Of a DNA stretch of 64,000 nucleotides, positions 34,441 to 47,397 are shown in pieces. This DNA is from Episyrphus balteatus (Eukaryota; Arthropoda; Insecta; Diptera; Syrphidae): assembly GCF_945859705.1 (NCBI RefSeq), contig NC_079134.1, forward strand, positions 33,370,576 through 33,434,575, in the 5' to 3' direction. The position numbers and the translations under genes were made by a program. Within the stretch, counting starts at the first letter, position 1. Each line of letters opens with the position of its first letter. The notes beneath the pieces are model-generated. The model was given only the letters and a program-made list of their open reading frames with translations. It made no database searches and was not told the origin of the DNA.

Positions 34441-36744
34441 GGTCACCCTCTTATTTCTTTGTCGCTTTGCATTGGTAGGAAGGGAATTCGCGTGATCTAA
34501 CTTGACTAATGCATGCACCCCCACATCACTCCAAAACTGTTTTTGTTTCTTTTTACATTAAGAACAGATGTTACAATCGATCTTGGAACATTGGAATAAG
34601 AGGAATTGACACGAAGCCATCATAACATGGATGAAAATTTGAGCATGTTTAATTAAGTGGGTTTACCATCTAACATGGTTGCATTGAAACAGGTTTTAGA
34701 AAATCACCCCTCGCCAAAAAATCTAAATCCTAAATCACCCTTTAGGAACTGAAGTTAGCAATAATAAAGGGTTTAAAGGGATTTCATTATTCTTTAACAA
34801 TGTTCAATTTCAATCATTCTTACTCGTACTTAAAAAGTGCAACAAAAATTACCTTGGGATTTTAAATAACTATGATGACTTCATAAATATGTATGTGTAA
34901 CTCGAAAACGCGAAATGAAATTTAAAATTAAAAAACCTGACTTTTCACGAAGTCAAAGATAGTCACAAAGTGTTCATAAAGGCAAAATTTTTACATTGAT
35001 CTTCATAAATGCGCTTATAAAACAAAAAATACTTAATCAAAACTGCTGAGCAATTTTGCATTTACAGAGTTATTTTATTTTTTATGAAATTTCAATGTTT
35101 CACTCCATCACTTTCGGTATTCTAGATAGTCTCAAAAAGTGTTCACAGAAACGAAACCTTTTTTGAGATTTGAGGTTATGTCGAAAACCTGACATGAAAG
35201 CATAAAGTGAACTTCGGATTCGGTTTCAGTGACCGAAATAATATATTGTACGATTTTTGTAGATAAAGGCTTGCCACCACGGTACTCAAAAGGACGCTTA
35301 ATTTTTTGATCCGGGTAGTCGCTTTTGAAACAAAATTAATTATATTCCAAATGAGCGATTTGAGAAGCTCCTTAAGCATATTCAGGATAGTTTTTCATTA
35401 CAGAGTTAACTCTTAGTAAATAATGGATTAGTTATTGAGTATCAGTTTTTCAGTGACAGATTAGAAACGGTGATTAAAAGCATTATCTTGGGGTTAACTC
35501 TAAGACGGGACAATCTAGCTGTGTTTAATTTGCCACGCATAAAGTGTAAAATTGTTCAAATTTTTACATTAAAGATATCGTTTTAAATTACCACTTTTGA
35601 ACACCAATATTTTTGTTTTTAGACCACCCCAAGACTTAGAAAAAATGGTTTTGAAAAATTGACTGACCAAACTTGATCTTAAATTCAACTTGTTAAAATT
35701 TTTAAGACTTTTTTAAGACTTTTCACAACATTTGGTACTTAGTACATCTAATCAAATGAGCTCCATAACAAGTTTGCAATTTAATTTCTTTTGTTAAGAT
35801 GCATTTTTAGAATAAAAATTGTCACATATGTACATATGTTAGAGCAGGGTTATAAAACAACTAATTTTTAATAAGTAATTTTGAAAAAAAAAAAAAAATT
35901 TTAAACAAAATTGGTACACCGTTTTGAAGCCAACAAAACCTAAACCAAAATTTAAATGTAAGAAATTATAGAAAATTAAATTTTTTACCAAAAGTTAAAA
36001 TTTTCAAACTCAGCTTGAACCCCAGCCAGAGTTTAATCAATGGAATATTGCTTTATTTTATATTGACATTATTCATATTCTTATTCTAGTCTAAAATATG
36101 TTTAAAAATTAACCCAATGTAAAAAAATAATTTTTATTCTTTAAAAAATTCCTTGTTACCTGTAAATCCGGGTATTGATTTATAAATGTAAGATATCATA
36201 AACTATGCTATTATTACTGGTCCCAAATAATATAAAATAAAATATGAGGTGGCGTTTAAATAAACAAAAGAAAAAGAATATCTACCTGCCTGTATTCAAA
36301 TATCTACAAGGTGTTAAATTTTGCGACCAAGGAAATAAATTGCAATAAAAATACCGATTTTTTGAAATTATACGAACTACCTGTGTGTTTTTCCCAAAAA
36401 TCTATCAATCGAAATCCAGGAAGATTCTCTATTCAAAGCAATTAGTGGAAAACCATACCTAAAGCAATTAGTTCTGTGTGCTAAAATAACAAACAAAATC
36501 CCAAATAAGATGATTGAATGTCGTGTTTCGAATCATGGATTACCTTTCCGATTTAGACTAATAGTCTGAGATCGAGTTGGCCTGCAGCACCTTAGAGCAA
36601 TTTACTTTAGGGATAGATTGAATTTTCAGAAATTTCTATCACTTTTAGTTCAAAACATTAAAAATTGCCAGATAACTCTTAGTATAGACAACATTTTGGC
36701 ACCAGATGATGGTGTATAGGGGAAAAGTTCTTGGATAAGAGTGT
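34441..36744. other. AT-rich intergenic DNA
   Basis: No gene, RNA or clear repeat border recognised. Confidence 0.45.
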
Positions 36745-36770
36745 TACTTTGTGATGCAATTTTTTGTGCG

Positions 36771-36812
36771 ATGATGGACTGTCACGCCAGAGGTTCTGGG
36801 TCCAAATCCAGC
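36771..36812 (+). other. tRNA(Asp)-like 3' half
   Basis: GGACTGTCACGCCAG followed by GGGTCCAAATCC resembles a tRNA anticodon loop with GTC plus a B-box, as found in tRNA-derived SINEs. The 5' half does not fold as a D-arm and no poly(A) or TSD was found. Confidence 0.4.
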
Positions 36813-38384
36813 TTTTACCACTTAGACATTTTTGTTTCAACAGTTGTGCCTCTTGTCATGAATTGAAAAAACCTCCAAGTTATCATTATCATGAACAAGT
36901 GTTATGAATAGAAACACTCATAAAACTAGTTTTTGTTCTGAGCCTTAGAATCATTTTTTTTTCCAAAATATCAGGACTTTTTATTTTGTTATGAAGTTTT
37001 TTTTGTCACAAAAAAAAAAACGAAAACAATACCCCAACTTTATGATTCTTCTTTCGATATTAACTTACCTCCTTTTTTTTTGTTGAAACTTTTTAAAAAA
37101 TTCCATTAAAATGAGTTCATTCATAACGGGAGCTAAAATTTTGGCGCCAAAATATGAGATGCAATACGAAACACCTGCAAAAACTTACAAAAAAGTCTTT
37201 CTACTGACGCACGTTAATAAAATCAAGAAAAAAAAACTCTGATTAACCGATTAAATCCCAATAAGATCCAATCATTGGGGGCAACATTCCAAATATCGAT
37301 TACAAACCATCAGATGCAACCAAGTGTGGCACACAGAGTAAAAGAAGCCAAATTAACTACATATAACGCGGTAGTCATCACATCAAGTTCATAAATAACC
37401 TTACGCCATCCCTATATCTTGATCTCATATTACAAATGTATAAAAATCGTCCATATAAGAAAATTGCAAAAGGAAACTAACACCGAGTCAATTTTGAACA
37501 TGAAATCTCTACAAAGAAGGATAATCACTTCGAAGACGACAACGATGACAACGATCCCATTCCACAACCATTGAAAGTCTTCCTTTTCGTTAAAATCCTA
37601 TTTTTATGATTTTTCAAGTGCAAGCGAGGTCACACAGTCACATATAGGGACTGCGGAGACACCTTATCCTTTTGACACCATCTCATCTACCGACCGACCG
37701 ACCGGCAGACGAGAAGACCAAACAAAAACCTATAAAGACGACACAATAACCGGTCACAGGTTGAATTTGACTCTTGTGTTTACTTTATTTTTTCCATAAA
37801 AAAAGGACATCAGAGGAGAAAAAAAAATAACTATTTTTAATGAAAGTGAAGAAGAAGACGTTAAACGAGGATACATTATCATAACAATAACAGAGTTGAA
37901 TTTACGGCACGTTTGTGCAACTCAGCACCAATTTTCATGGGAATCACTTCAAGCCAAAGAAATCAGGCTTAAATAAACGGGACAACCAATTTTTTTTTTT
38001 TGAATAAGTCTTCTTGAAGGTTTAATGTGTGGTCTAAAGTTGGATTCTTCTTCAGAAGCGATTTGAGAGGACTTTTTTTGTTTTCGCAAAAATGAGAACA
38101 TTTTTTGTTAGCATTTCGGAGCTAGGAAAAAACAGGGCTCATGGAGGGAATCCTTCATTTTGAAGAAGTTCGAATAAATCGATAGATAAATTTATTGTAA
38201 CGTTGATTTATTGTAAAAATTCTAAAATATTCCAAAACTAAGTTATAAATGGGTTTTTAAAACTAAGACATGAGGTAGGTATTAGGGTGGGTCAAAAAAA
38301 ATCGAAATTCGTTTTTTCGATTTTGTACTCCGAAAAATCGATTGCTAGACACCTCTAGAATATACGCACCAAATATGAGCTCTT
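36813..38384. other. Intergenic DNA, nothing firm recognised
   Basis: Short CCGA repeats at 37689-37705. The part at 38285-38384 (GGGTGGGTCAAAAAAAATCG onward) may be the outer end of the palindromic element that follows. Confidence 0.45.
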
Positions 38385-39515
38385 AATATTAATGGGAAGG
38401 TCCTGCGCTTCTCAATTTTCCATTTTTACATCAACCTTAAAAAAAAGTCATTTTTTTTTTATTATTAATTGACTTTTTAGGAATTTTTTTTTACATGTTC
38501 TTGTAGAAAATTGAATGCTCTACAAAAAAGGCCTTATACACTTTTTTCAATTCTAACCGTTTAGTAGATATTTGAGGTCCAAAAATCTAGAAAATCTTTT
38601 CAAATTCGTTTTTGTTCTTAATTTTGTAACAAATTAAAAATTATAATAATCAAACGCGCATGACATATTCTTGTAGGAAACAGATTGCTCCAAAAAAAAG
38701 GTCTTAATAACTTTTTTCATTAATCTAACCATTCTAAAGATATTCGAGGTTAAAAAAAATTATAAAAACAATTTTTAATTTAAAAAATTTTCCAATTCTC
38801 TGAAACTTCATTTTTTTCAATTTAACAAGATGTATTCTTGTAATGGCTTAAACGTTCTATAAAAAGTTCCTTTGCATCAAATTGATTGATTTAACCGTTT
38901 TTAAGATATTCGTATCCAAATCGCAATGCATACGGGTCATAAGAAAACTATTGAAATCAGTAAGCGTTGGTTTGGATATGAATATTTTCTAAACGGTTAA
39001 AGCAATCAATTTGATGGCAAGCAATTTTTTGTAGAACGTTTAAGCCCCTACAAGAATACATCTTGTTAATTTAAAAATAATGAAGTTTCAGTGAATTGGA
39101 AAATTTTTAAAAGTAAAAATTGTTTTTCTAATTTTTTTTAACTTTGACCTCGAATATCCTTAGAATGGTTAGATTAATGAAAAAAGTTAATGAGACCTTT
39201 TTTGTGGAGCAATCTGTTTCCTACAAGAATATGTCATGCGAGTTTGATTATTATAATTTTTCAATTTGTTACAAAATTAAGAACAAAAACGAATTTTAAA
39301 AGATTTTCTCGATTTTTGGACCTCAAATTATCTACTAAACGGTTAGAATTGAAAAAAGTGTATAAGGTCTTTTGTAGAGCGTTCAATTTTCTACAAGAAT
39401 ATGTAAAAAAAAATTCCTAAAAAGTCAATTAATAATAAAAAAATGACTTTTTTTTAAGTAGTAGCTTGATGTAAAAATGGAAAATTGAGAAGCGGAGGAC
39501 CTTCCCATTAATATT
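38385..39515. repeat. Palindromic element FB4, 1.13 kb, arms of three tandem units
   Basis: Arms of about 540 bp (38385-38920 and 38971-39515) face each other across a 50-base spacer and begin AATATTAATGGGAAGG. Each arm holds three diverged direct units of about 168 bp, starting with ATTCTTGTAG at about 38498, 38667 and 38834 and ending with TCTAACCGTTTAG...GATATTCGAGGT-type sequence. No ORF is conserved. Confidence 0.88.
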
Positions 39516-39519
39516 TGAT

Positions 39520-40260
39520 TTTTGTAGCGTTCAAAAAATAGTGTTCAAAATGATAGCACATATAGTCAATGACCGTGCGCATGCTCGTGCAAAAAATTGG
39601 TATTTTTAAATGATTTTTGACCGATTAACGCGAAAAACAAGTTTTTTTGTCACAAGTTTTTTGACCGTTTTTAACCCCTTTTTTTTTATTTTATGTTTTT
39701 TTCTTCAAGAGATAAATTAATGAAATTTATGCTGCTGATAGATAATAGGCAGTAGGTACTATATTTGTGCGAAATTTAAATCAATTTTGTAGTCACAATT
39801 ATGAGATAAGGGTGAAGTAGCGTATTCTCAGTTTGAAATTTCGACATGTTTGGCTTTAAAAAATTCTAACTTTTTTTGTAGACATCGTAGAAATATGATT
39901 GAAGCGTCATATGAAAGGTGAAATAATAAGTTTTTTTTATGATATAAAATTTAATATAGGTTGTAATAGAAAAAAATTAATTTAATGGCGCGAGAAGATA
40001 AAAAAGATGGATATTTTTGCTTTTTTTGATGAAAACTGATTGGGTTCAAAAAATTCTAGATCTCTTTGTAGATGTCGCACAGACATGATCGATATAAATA
40101 TTTTGAGCTGAAATAATAGGCTTTCAGATGGTATACAATTTATTATAGGTTGTTATATAAAGAAATGGATTTTTAGGTGATGGAAGTGATTTTTTTGATA
40201 ACAAAAGCACACAACCTATTTTCTTATGACAGACAACCACTTTTTTTTTAACAGTGTTTT
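39520..40260 (+). repeat. Dispersed repeat family R1, copy d
   Basis: Contains TTTTTGACCGTTTTTAAC, ATCTCAGTTTGAAATTTCGACATG-like sequence and two tandem units (39850-39965, 40040-40155), ending with ACACAACCTATTTTC as in R1a before its right end. Confidence 0.65.
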
Positions 40261-40339
40261 TTCAGCAGTTCGAGTCCAATACTCACTAATATCTTGATAC
40301 CGAATTTTGCTAACTCACAAAGCTTAAAATTCGACAGTA

Positions 40340-41650
40340 AAACATAAGTAATGAAAGTAAAATAAAATGCACGACTGGGGTCGCACGAACTTACTCTTAG
40401 AGTTAAAGTTGTTTAAATTTTTAAGACTTTTTATATAGAAATTTGGAAAAAAAAATAAAATTCGTTTTTAAAAAAAAATAAAATAAAATCTGAAATTAAA
40501 TTGCCCTCCAAAACAAGTATGCAGTTTTGATTGATATAATAACATGCATTTTTAGAAAAAAAATTTTCAAAATCGTTAGAGCCGTTTTTTAAAAAACTAA
40601 TTTTTTATAAATAATTTTTTGGAAAAAAAGTTTAAAGATAAAATTGGTATGCCATTTTGTAGGAATCACAAATCAACATCTAAAAACAAAATTTCAAAAG
40701 AATTAAATGTACCGTTTTCGAAAATTTGATTTTTCAACAAAAAATTTTCAAAATTTTTTTAAAAATCCAAAAATTATTTTTTTCAAAATTTTATTTTTGG
40801 CTTATATTTAAATTATATAAATGCTTCTTCAGAAAAAGTTTCGTTGAAATCGAATAAGCAGTTTTGGAGATAATCGGATTTGAAAAAAAAAACGGTTCTA
40901 TGGCAGGTACCGTTAATAATGATTTTCAAAAAAAAAATTTTTCATTAGAAGATAGACCTAAACTTTAAACTAACACTTGAATTTTTTAAACAAAATCGTT
41001 GGAGCCGTTTTCGAGATATTTCAATTTTACTAAAATCGGTATATGACAAGTACCGTTATTTTTGGTCCAAAAAAATTAATTCCAAAAACCCCTCTGGAGA
41101 GTCGCCAAATAACGCTGCATACCAGGTTTGACATCAATCGGTCCATCCGTTTAGGCTGTAGCTCCTTATACAGACAGACAGACAGACAGACAGACTGACA
41201 GACTGACAGACTGACAGACTGACAGACTGACAGACTGACAGACTGACAGACTGACAGACTGACAGACTGACAGACTGACAGACTGACAGACTGACAGACT
41301 GACAGACTGACAGACTGACAGACTGACAGACTGACAGACTGACAGACTGACAGACTGACAGACTGACAGACTGACAGACTGACAGACTGACAGACTGACA
41401 GACTGACAGACTGACAGACTGACAGACTGACAGACTGACAGACTGACAGACTGACAGACTGACAGACTGACAGACTGACAGACTGACAGACTGACAGACT
41501 GACAGACTGACAGACTGACAGACTGACAGACTGACAGACTGACAGACTGACAGACTGACAGACTGACAGACAGACAGACGGACTTCCGGGACCCACTTTT
41601 TTGGCATTGTGTACCATCGTAATGTCATGGAAAAATGTTATCTCAACTAC
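40340..41650 (+). repeat. Dispersed repeat family R2, copy c
   Basis: The most complete uninterrupted R2: ATGCACGACTGGGGTCGCAC (40367 on), AACAAGTATGCAGTTTTGAT, GGCAGGTACCGTTAATAATG (40901), ATGACAAGTACCGTTATTTT (41043), CAAATAACGCTGCATACC (41106), then an expanded microsatellite, ACTTCCGGGACCCAC and TCGTAATGTCATGG (41618). Confidence 0.8.
41171..41580 (+). repeat. Expanded CAGA / CAGACTGA microsatellite in R2c
   Basis: Six CAGA units are followed by about 47 perfect copies of the 8-mer CAGACTGA (about 41192-41568) and then CAGA units again. The minus-strand Ser-Val-Cys-Gln ORFs are artefacts of this array. Confidence 0.97.
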
Positions 41651-41699
41651 CTATATCGCAAGTAAAAAACGTTTCTAAGTAATAACAAGGTCCTTTTGA

Positions 41700-42885
41700 T
41701 AACTTTCATTCGCCATTTGTCAACCCACCTGGGCTGCTACAGAAATCCCGTCAACAAGCACGTCTTTAACTCAAATCAGTTCCCCAATTATAAAATTCCA
41801 ACAACTTCCCTCTCAATTAGTTGGGACTTGTTGTTGTTTGATTGATAAAAAAAAAACCTCCTCAATGCAATATGTTTTCCTAATTACCCTTGGTAAACTT
41901 GAACCCCTCTTATTTTTTTTTTTTTTTTTGATGAAATATCTTTTCTAGAATACTAGACTAACAACGTGATAAAGTACGCTGCCGACAACAAAATCCTCTC
42001 TCTCGTACAATAATTCCTTCTGGTATTATATTCGATGTAGTTAATGTTATGTGCGGCGTTCACTTAAGCGCGACACGCAATAAAATGCGTAGATTATATT
42101 GACAACTGCGGTTGGTTATACATTATTTTCCCTTCTGATTCTGTTACCACACATTAACTAGCGTCTTCTTCTTGCTGGTTTCTTCTGTTGGTTTGTTTCT
42201 ATAAAGAACAACTTTGTGGCCTTTTTTCTAAAAATATATCCTTGAAAAAGGTGATGGGTGCCTGTTGTGTGTTGTGTTGTTTTTCTGGAACGACCAATTG
42301 CGGAGTTGAGTCATTTTTCTATTGATTTTTCGTTTTTTTTTTTTTTTCTTCTTTCGTTGTTGTTTCAGCTGATGTGATGGTTTGTTGGTAGAGTTTGTCG
42401 AAGAAGTTACACACATCGAAAGTGATGCTTTGGAACGCCAATTGAGTCAGACACGTAGGATACCTTTAGTTTGTAAGATATTTTTTTTTTGTTGTGGAAG
42501 AAAAATTATTCGAAAGAATTCCTTTAAAGAGTAGGTAAGTATATTTATTTTCTGTTTATTACGAAATTTAGTTAAAATGGGAGGAATGGAATTTTTCGAA
42601 CACCAAAGTACACAATGCTTTCCCTCATTGCTCCTCCAGGTTTTTAATGAAAGAAATATTTCGGACTTTTTAAGTCTCGTACCTCGTTGTAAGCCAAAAT
42701 ACTTTTGGTGAAATGGTTTTCCATTGCCTTTCAGAATTCTGTCTATACCAACTTAAATTTTGTATAGTCATCACAAGCGATGTTTTTGACATTATTCAGA
42801 GTTTTTCATCATCATGCTATGAGAGCCCTTGGTGTAGATTCGTCAATAAAAATATTGTTGGAGTGAATAATCGCAACTGCGTAGG
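41700..42885. other. Unique non-coding DNA
   Basis: More balanced composition around 41940-42200. No ORF with recognisable features. Confidence 0.45.
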
Positions 42886-42891
42886 GCTGAT

Positions 42892-44095
42892 GGCTGCCAG
42901 ATAAAATTTTATTAATGCCGGGACAACAGGTCTCAAAAGTCGGGGCAGCAAAAAAATACACGAAATTGAAAATAAAAAAATAATAAAAAGAATTACGAAG
43001 GCGATTACAAGCTTTTCGGACTTACCTACTTATAAATTTTTGTGGACTTCTTGTAAAAGTATGAGTTAGTTGAAATTCCATTTTTCTTTACATCTTCATT
43101 TGAAAATAATCAAATCTTCATCCATAAAATAAAATCACATTATTTATCGTAGATAGATACTCACTTAAAAACTGTCTATTGATGGATATTTTAGTAAATG
43201 TACTAAGCTCCAATTTATGCTTTATACAGTTTTCTAATTTTGAAGAACAAATGAATGAAAAGTTTTTTCTTGTATAATTTGAGTGACTTTTCTTATGTAC
43301 AAAACAATTTATTTTTAATGTAGACTTAAAAGTCATTCTTATTTTATTTTATTTTATTTTTTTTTTTTATTTTATATTATTTTATTTTATTTTATTTTAT
43401 TTTATTTTATTTTATTTTATTTTATTTTATTTTATTTTATTTTATTTTATTTTATTTTATTTTATTTTATTTTATTTTATTTTATTTTATTTTATTTTAT
43501 TTTATTTTATTTTATTTTATTTTATTTTATTTTATTTTATTTTATTTTATTTTATTATATTTTATTTTATTTTATTTTATTTTATTTTATTTTATTTTAT
43601 TTTATTTTATTTTATTTTATTTTATTTTATTTTATTTTATTTTTTTATTTTATTTTATTTTATTTTATTTTATTTTATTTTATTTTATTTTATTTTATTT
43701 AATTTTTTAAGTTTTGTCTTTAAGCCTGCATTTAAATAAATAAATTGTTTCAAAAGTTTTTCTTTTTGATTTGAAATAATGAAATTTTAGAAAATCTAAG
43801 GTTTTGGCATTTACAGCTTTCAATTTTCTGAACTTTTACAAAAGTTATCGTGTTTATTAATTTCAACACATAACAAAATGTCTTAAAAAGATGTTTCTTA
43901 TGACGACGGTTAAAATTCTTAAAAAAATAAAACAAAATTGTCAATGTTTCACATCCCACTTACATAATAGCTCCCGGTCGCTGATGAAGAAAAGGATGTC
44001 GGGACAAAACCGGGAAATTTTACAAATCGGGACAGATATGGGGACAGGGTCTAAATGTCGGGACTGTCCCGGTGAGATCCGGACGTCTGGCAGCC
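42892..44095. mobile_element. hAT-like non-autonomous element (about 1.2 kb)
   Basis: Ends GGCTGCCAGA and TCTGGCAGCC with subterminal GTCGGGAC and GTCCCGG/CCGGAC motifs, like the element at 22997-23864. The expected 8-bp duplication is degenerate at best (AACTGCGT versus AACTACGG, offset at the left), so the border is approximate. It contains the TTTTA array. Confidence 0.55.
43337..43700. repeat. TTTTA pentanucleotide array (about 360 bp)
   Basis: About 70 units of TTTTA with four interruptions: a T run near 43364, TATATT near 43373, ATTATAT near 43553 and an extra T run near 43641. Confidence 0.95.
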
Positions 44096-45230
44096 GTAAA
44101 CTACGGTCGATGTTATCATTCAAGGAATCCTTGTGAAATATGTTTTTGTAAAGTCTCATCTACGCAATGATGTCTTCAGAATTTTTGAAGCATTACAAAC
44201 AACTTTGTTTGAAGACCAATTGCATGTAAGATGCTTTCTTTAGAAAGCAGACCATTTTCTATAAAAATCTGCCCAAGAAAAAGTTGTTCTATATAATTAC
44301 AAAATTTTAATAATCTAAAATGGAAAAATGTTAACACGACTTTTGAATAATTTTTTTTAATTAAAAAAAAACTACTCGAACGATTTAATTTTTTTTTTTT
44401 TCTAAAAAGTCTTTGTTAATTATGTAAGAAGTTAAATAGTATACAAGATTTTTGTTAACCCTTCTTTTTTGGCTCGATATGAAAGCGAATCTGATTACCG
44501 GCTTAAACGCTAGGCCTACGAATACGAATTCATATGATAAATAAATCCGAAATCCTACTCAACTATTTTTGTGACTGTATCCTGTATTATGTGAAGAATT
44601 TTTGCTTAAAGGACCCAAAATTGCGTTACGTAGTTTCTGTAAATAAGGGATATAGAGGATTATTTTATCCCTTTTTTTTTGGTTATCAAAAACTTTAAAA
44701 TTTTTTAACCAAATCATTAACTTAATGTTAGTCCTTATTTATCCAAAACTCAACCAGTCACACTAACATTTTATTGACTAAAAACACATATGTTTTTAAT
44801 TGAAATCAGTAGTAGATATAAGCCCTAAAAATTGATACACCTTATTTTCTTGTTTCAAATCAACATTTTTTTGTAATCGTTTCTTTCTCACTTCATCATT
44901 TTGAAGATAAAATGTAACCAAACCAAAATCGTAAAGAATAATCGTAAATTAGAGACCATGACCCAGAATTTATTTGGCCCAAATTAACTGTATCTATAAA
45001 ACTAACATAAATAAGTTTGTATATAGTATTCCATGCGCCGCACCTGTTAATACAAAAAAAAAAAAAAACTTAACAAAGAAAAAAAATACTCCAATACTCA
45101 TCGTAATTATTATAAGAATCTCAAAGATACACGATGAATACATGAAATTGTAAACACAAATATGTATCTAAAAAAAAAAAAAAAAAAACAGATATCTATA
45201 AAAAAAATTCAACCCGATTTCATGCAACTT
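44096..45230. other. AT-rich intergenic DNA
   Basis: Nothing recognised. Confidence 0.45.
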
Positions 45231-46480
45231 AATAGAGAAATCGATATGTTTTCTCCACACACTTACACATTTGTGTGTCCAAACAGATCGACAGACATCC
45301 TGTGTGCTGTTGCTGTTTGCTGCGCTTTCATAAACAAAGGATGTTTATGCAATGCAATACCTAAAACACAGTTCGAAAGTCGAAAAAACAGTCGCATTTG
45401 TATTTTCCTTAATAAATCTGGTGTTAACTGCCAGAAACAAGCTGCACACCAACGGGCAAACGGCAATTTATAAAACTCATCATAACATCATTAACATCCG
45501 AATCATCTTAATTTTTTTTTTTTTGGTTATTTTATCTTCCGAAGATGAGCGAGAAAAGATACTTTCTGGGCTATTAAAATCCGCATCTGTATCTGAAAGT
45601 ATTCACGAAGGATATACCTGGAATTGCTTAATCAATTTCTCTGCTTTTTCGGTTTGATCGAGCTAAAAACGAAAACGACCCTCACGAGGTTCGAAAAAAT
45701 AATGTCAATTGGGTCAGGTTATAAGTAATCACCTGTGACGACGGTGACTTCCCTACCTGTATGGCAGTTTCCTAATCTATCTTGTATATATGCCGGGTGT
45801 CTTTAGGATATATTACGCGGTCTAAAATGGACCTATATAATTCTAAACTTATTCAAGAACTCGTTGGATTTCCCAGACTCGAAGAAATATGAAGAAAAAA
45901 AACCCAGACAGGCTTCAATGATCTCTTAAATTCTGATGGCCTCTATTTTTTTTTTTTTTTTATATTTTCTGCTCAGAAAATATCAGGTAGATGATGGAGG
46001 GGCGTGGAAGCACCTGTTTTTTTGAATGTGTAACCTGGAAAGTATAACCTTGCGATCGCCAACCTGCCCGACCGACGATGTATCTTTGCGCTGAGTCTGT
46101 TTGTGTTGCACGATTCAGGTGCAACAATTCGAGTAAGAACGCTAATAGACAGATGTTTCTCCATCAAAAAAAAAAAAAGAAAAATTGTGTACAAAAACAA
46201 TCCGCCGCCACCGCTGCTGATCTGTGCTGAGACTGAATATAGGTAGAATGGGAGCCAACGAGTCTCAGGTATGAACGAAAGAAAAAGGTTGTGAAATTTA
46301 TTAGACAGAAGGAAATAAACGTGTGTAATAAACGATTTCTTTTTGATTGCGTTATTAAAGAAGTTCACATATAGAATATACATTTCATATGGATAAGGGG
46401 TAGATTTTTCTGGGGTGTGTGTTTCTTTGGTTACTGGGAATTTATTGCGTGAAGAAATGCAGTGGACACAACACACGACA
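45231..46480. other. GC-richer unique DNA, no gene assigned
   Basis: Several overlapping ORFs of 67-167 codons on both strands (45162-45657, 45973-46476) look like chance frames: no domain and skewed by homopolymers. Confidence 0.4.
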
Positions 46481-47395
46481 CAGTGATGAATTTTTTATTG
46501 AGTGTTTTTTTTTTATTGAAAATTTATAAAGATTTAAAAGGATCTTGAGGCAGATTAAGGACGTATGTATATTGTCAAGCGATAGGTATATGAACAGAGA
46601 AATAATTTCATAAACTTTTTTGCGGTAAAATTTGTATCTACCACCTGAGACAAGACAAAATGAGGAAATAATAGAATTTGACGATACCATATAAATGAAG
46701 CGACCCAATCCGCAATTGGGTAATTCTAGGCAAATGGTGGAAATATTCCCCAAATCCAAGCTGATCTTGATGAACCCTCCAACTTCAATTTCAAACTTCA
46801 TCAAAAAATCTATTTTTATTGGGCTATAAAGGGAGTTCTATAAGAGCTACAGGTACTGTTAAGAAGTATTTTATTTATTTGAAAATTAAAACCTTGCTTG
46901 CTCCAATGACATTCGATGAAAAAACATTTCGTCGGTTGACAAAAAAAAAAAACTATCTAACTACATACAAAGTTTAACAGTTAGTAAGTGACGATACCTA
47001 TAATCTGTGCCAACAGGTTAAACTATCTGCAAATTTTTTATGAACTGAACCCAATTATTTTTATAACATTACATTACCTATAGTATTTGAATTTTGAAAA
47101 AAAAACACAAATTTTTGGTTTTTAAACAAATTTCTATTTTTTTTTTTTTTGCAAATTCAAGCCACCTACCTACCTATAATAAGTTTTGTAAAATTATTTT
47201 AAATAAGGAGGTGCTTGTCTAATGTGAATCGGGTGCCTAATTTTCTGAATTTTTTGAAGAACTTTCCGAGATTTCCCAAATGTTGATTTTTTGAGAAAAA
47301 CGAAAATAAGTTAACAGAACATGGATTTGTATGGAATATGTATGTGTATTTTTTTTGGATAATCTCGGAAAAAATTCTTCCGAAAACGGAACATG
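46481..47395. other. AT-rich intergenic DNA
   Basis: Nothing recognised apart from homopolymer runs. Confidence 0.45.
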
Positions 47396-47397
47396 TA

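Noticed and set aside
41030..41628. Minus-strand ORFs rich in Ser-Val-Cys-Gln
   Set aside because: Product of the CAGACTGA microsatellite within R2c; the flanking residues are R2 sequence.
45973..46476. 167-codon minus-strand ORF
   Set aside because: Driven by homopolymers, no domain, no conserved neighbours and no splice context.
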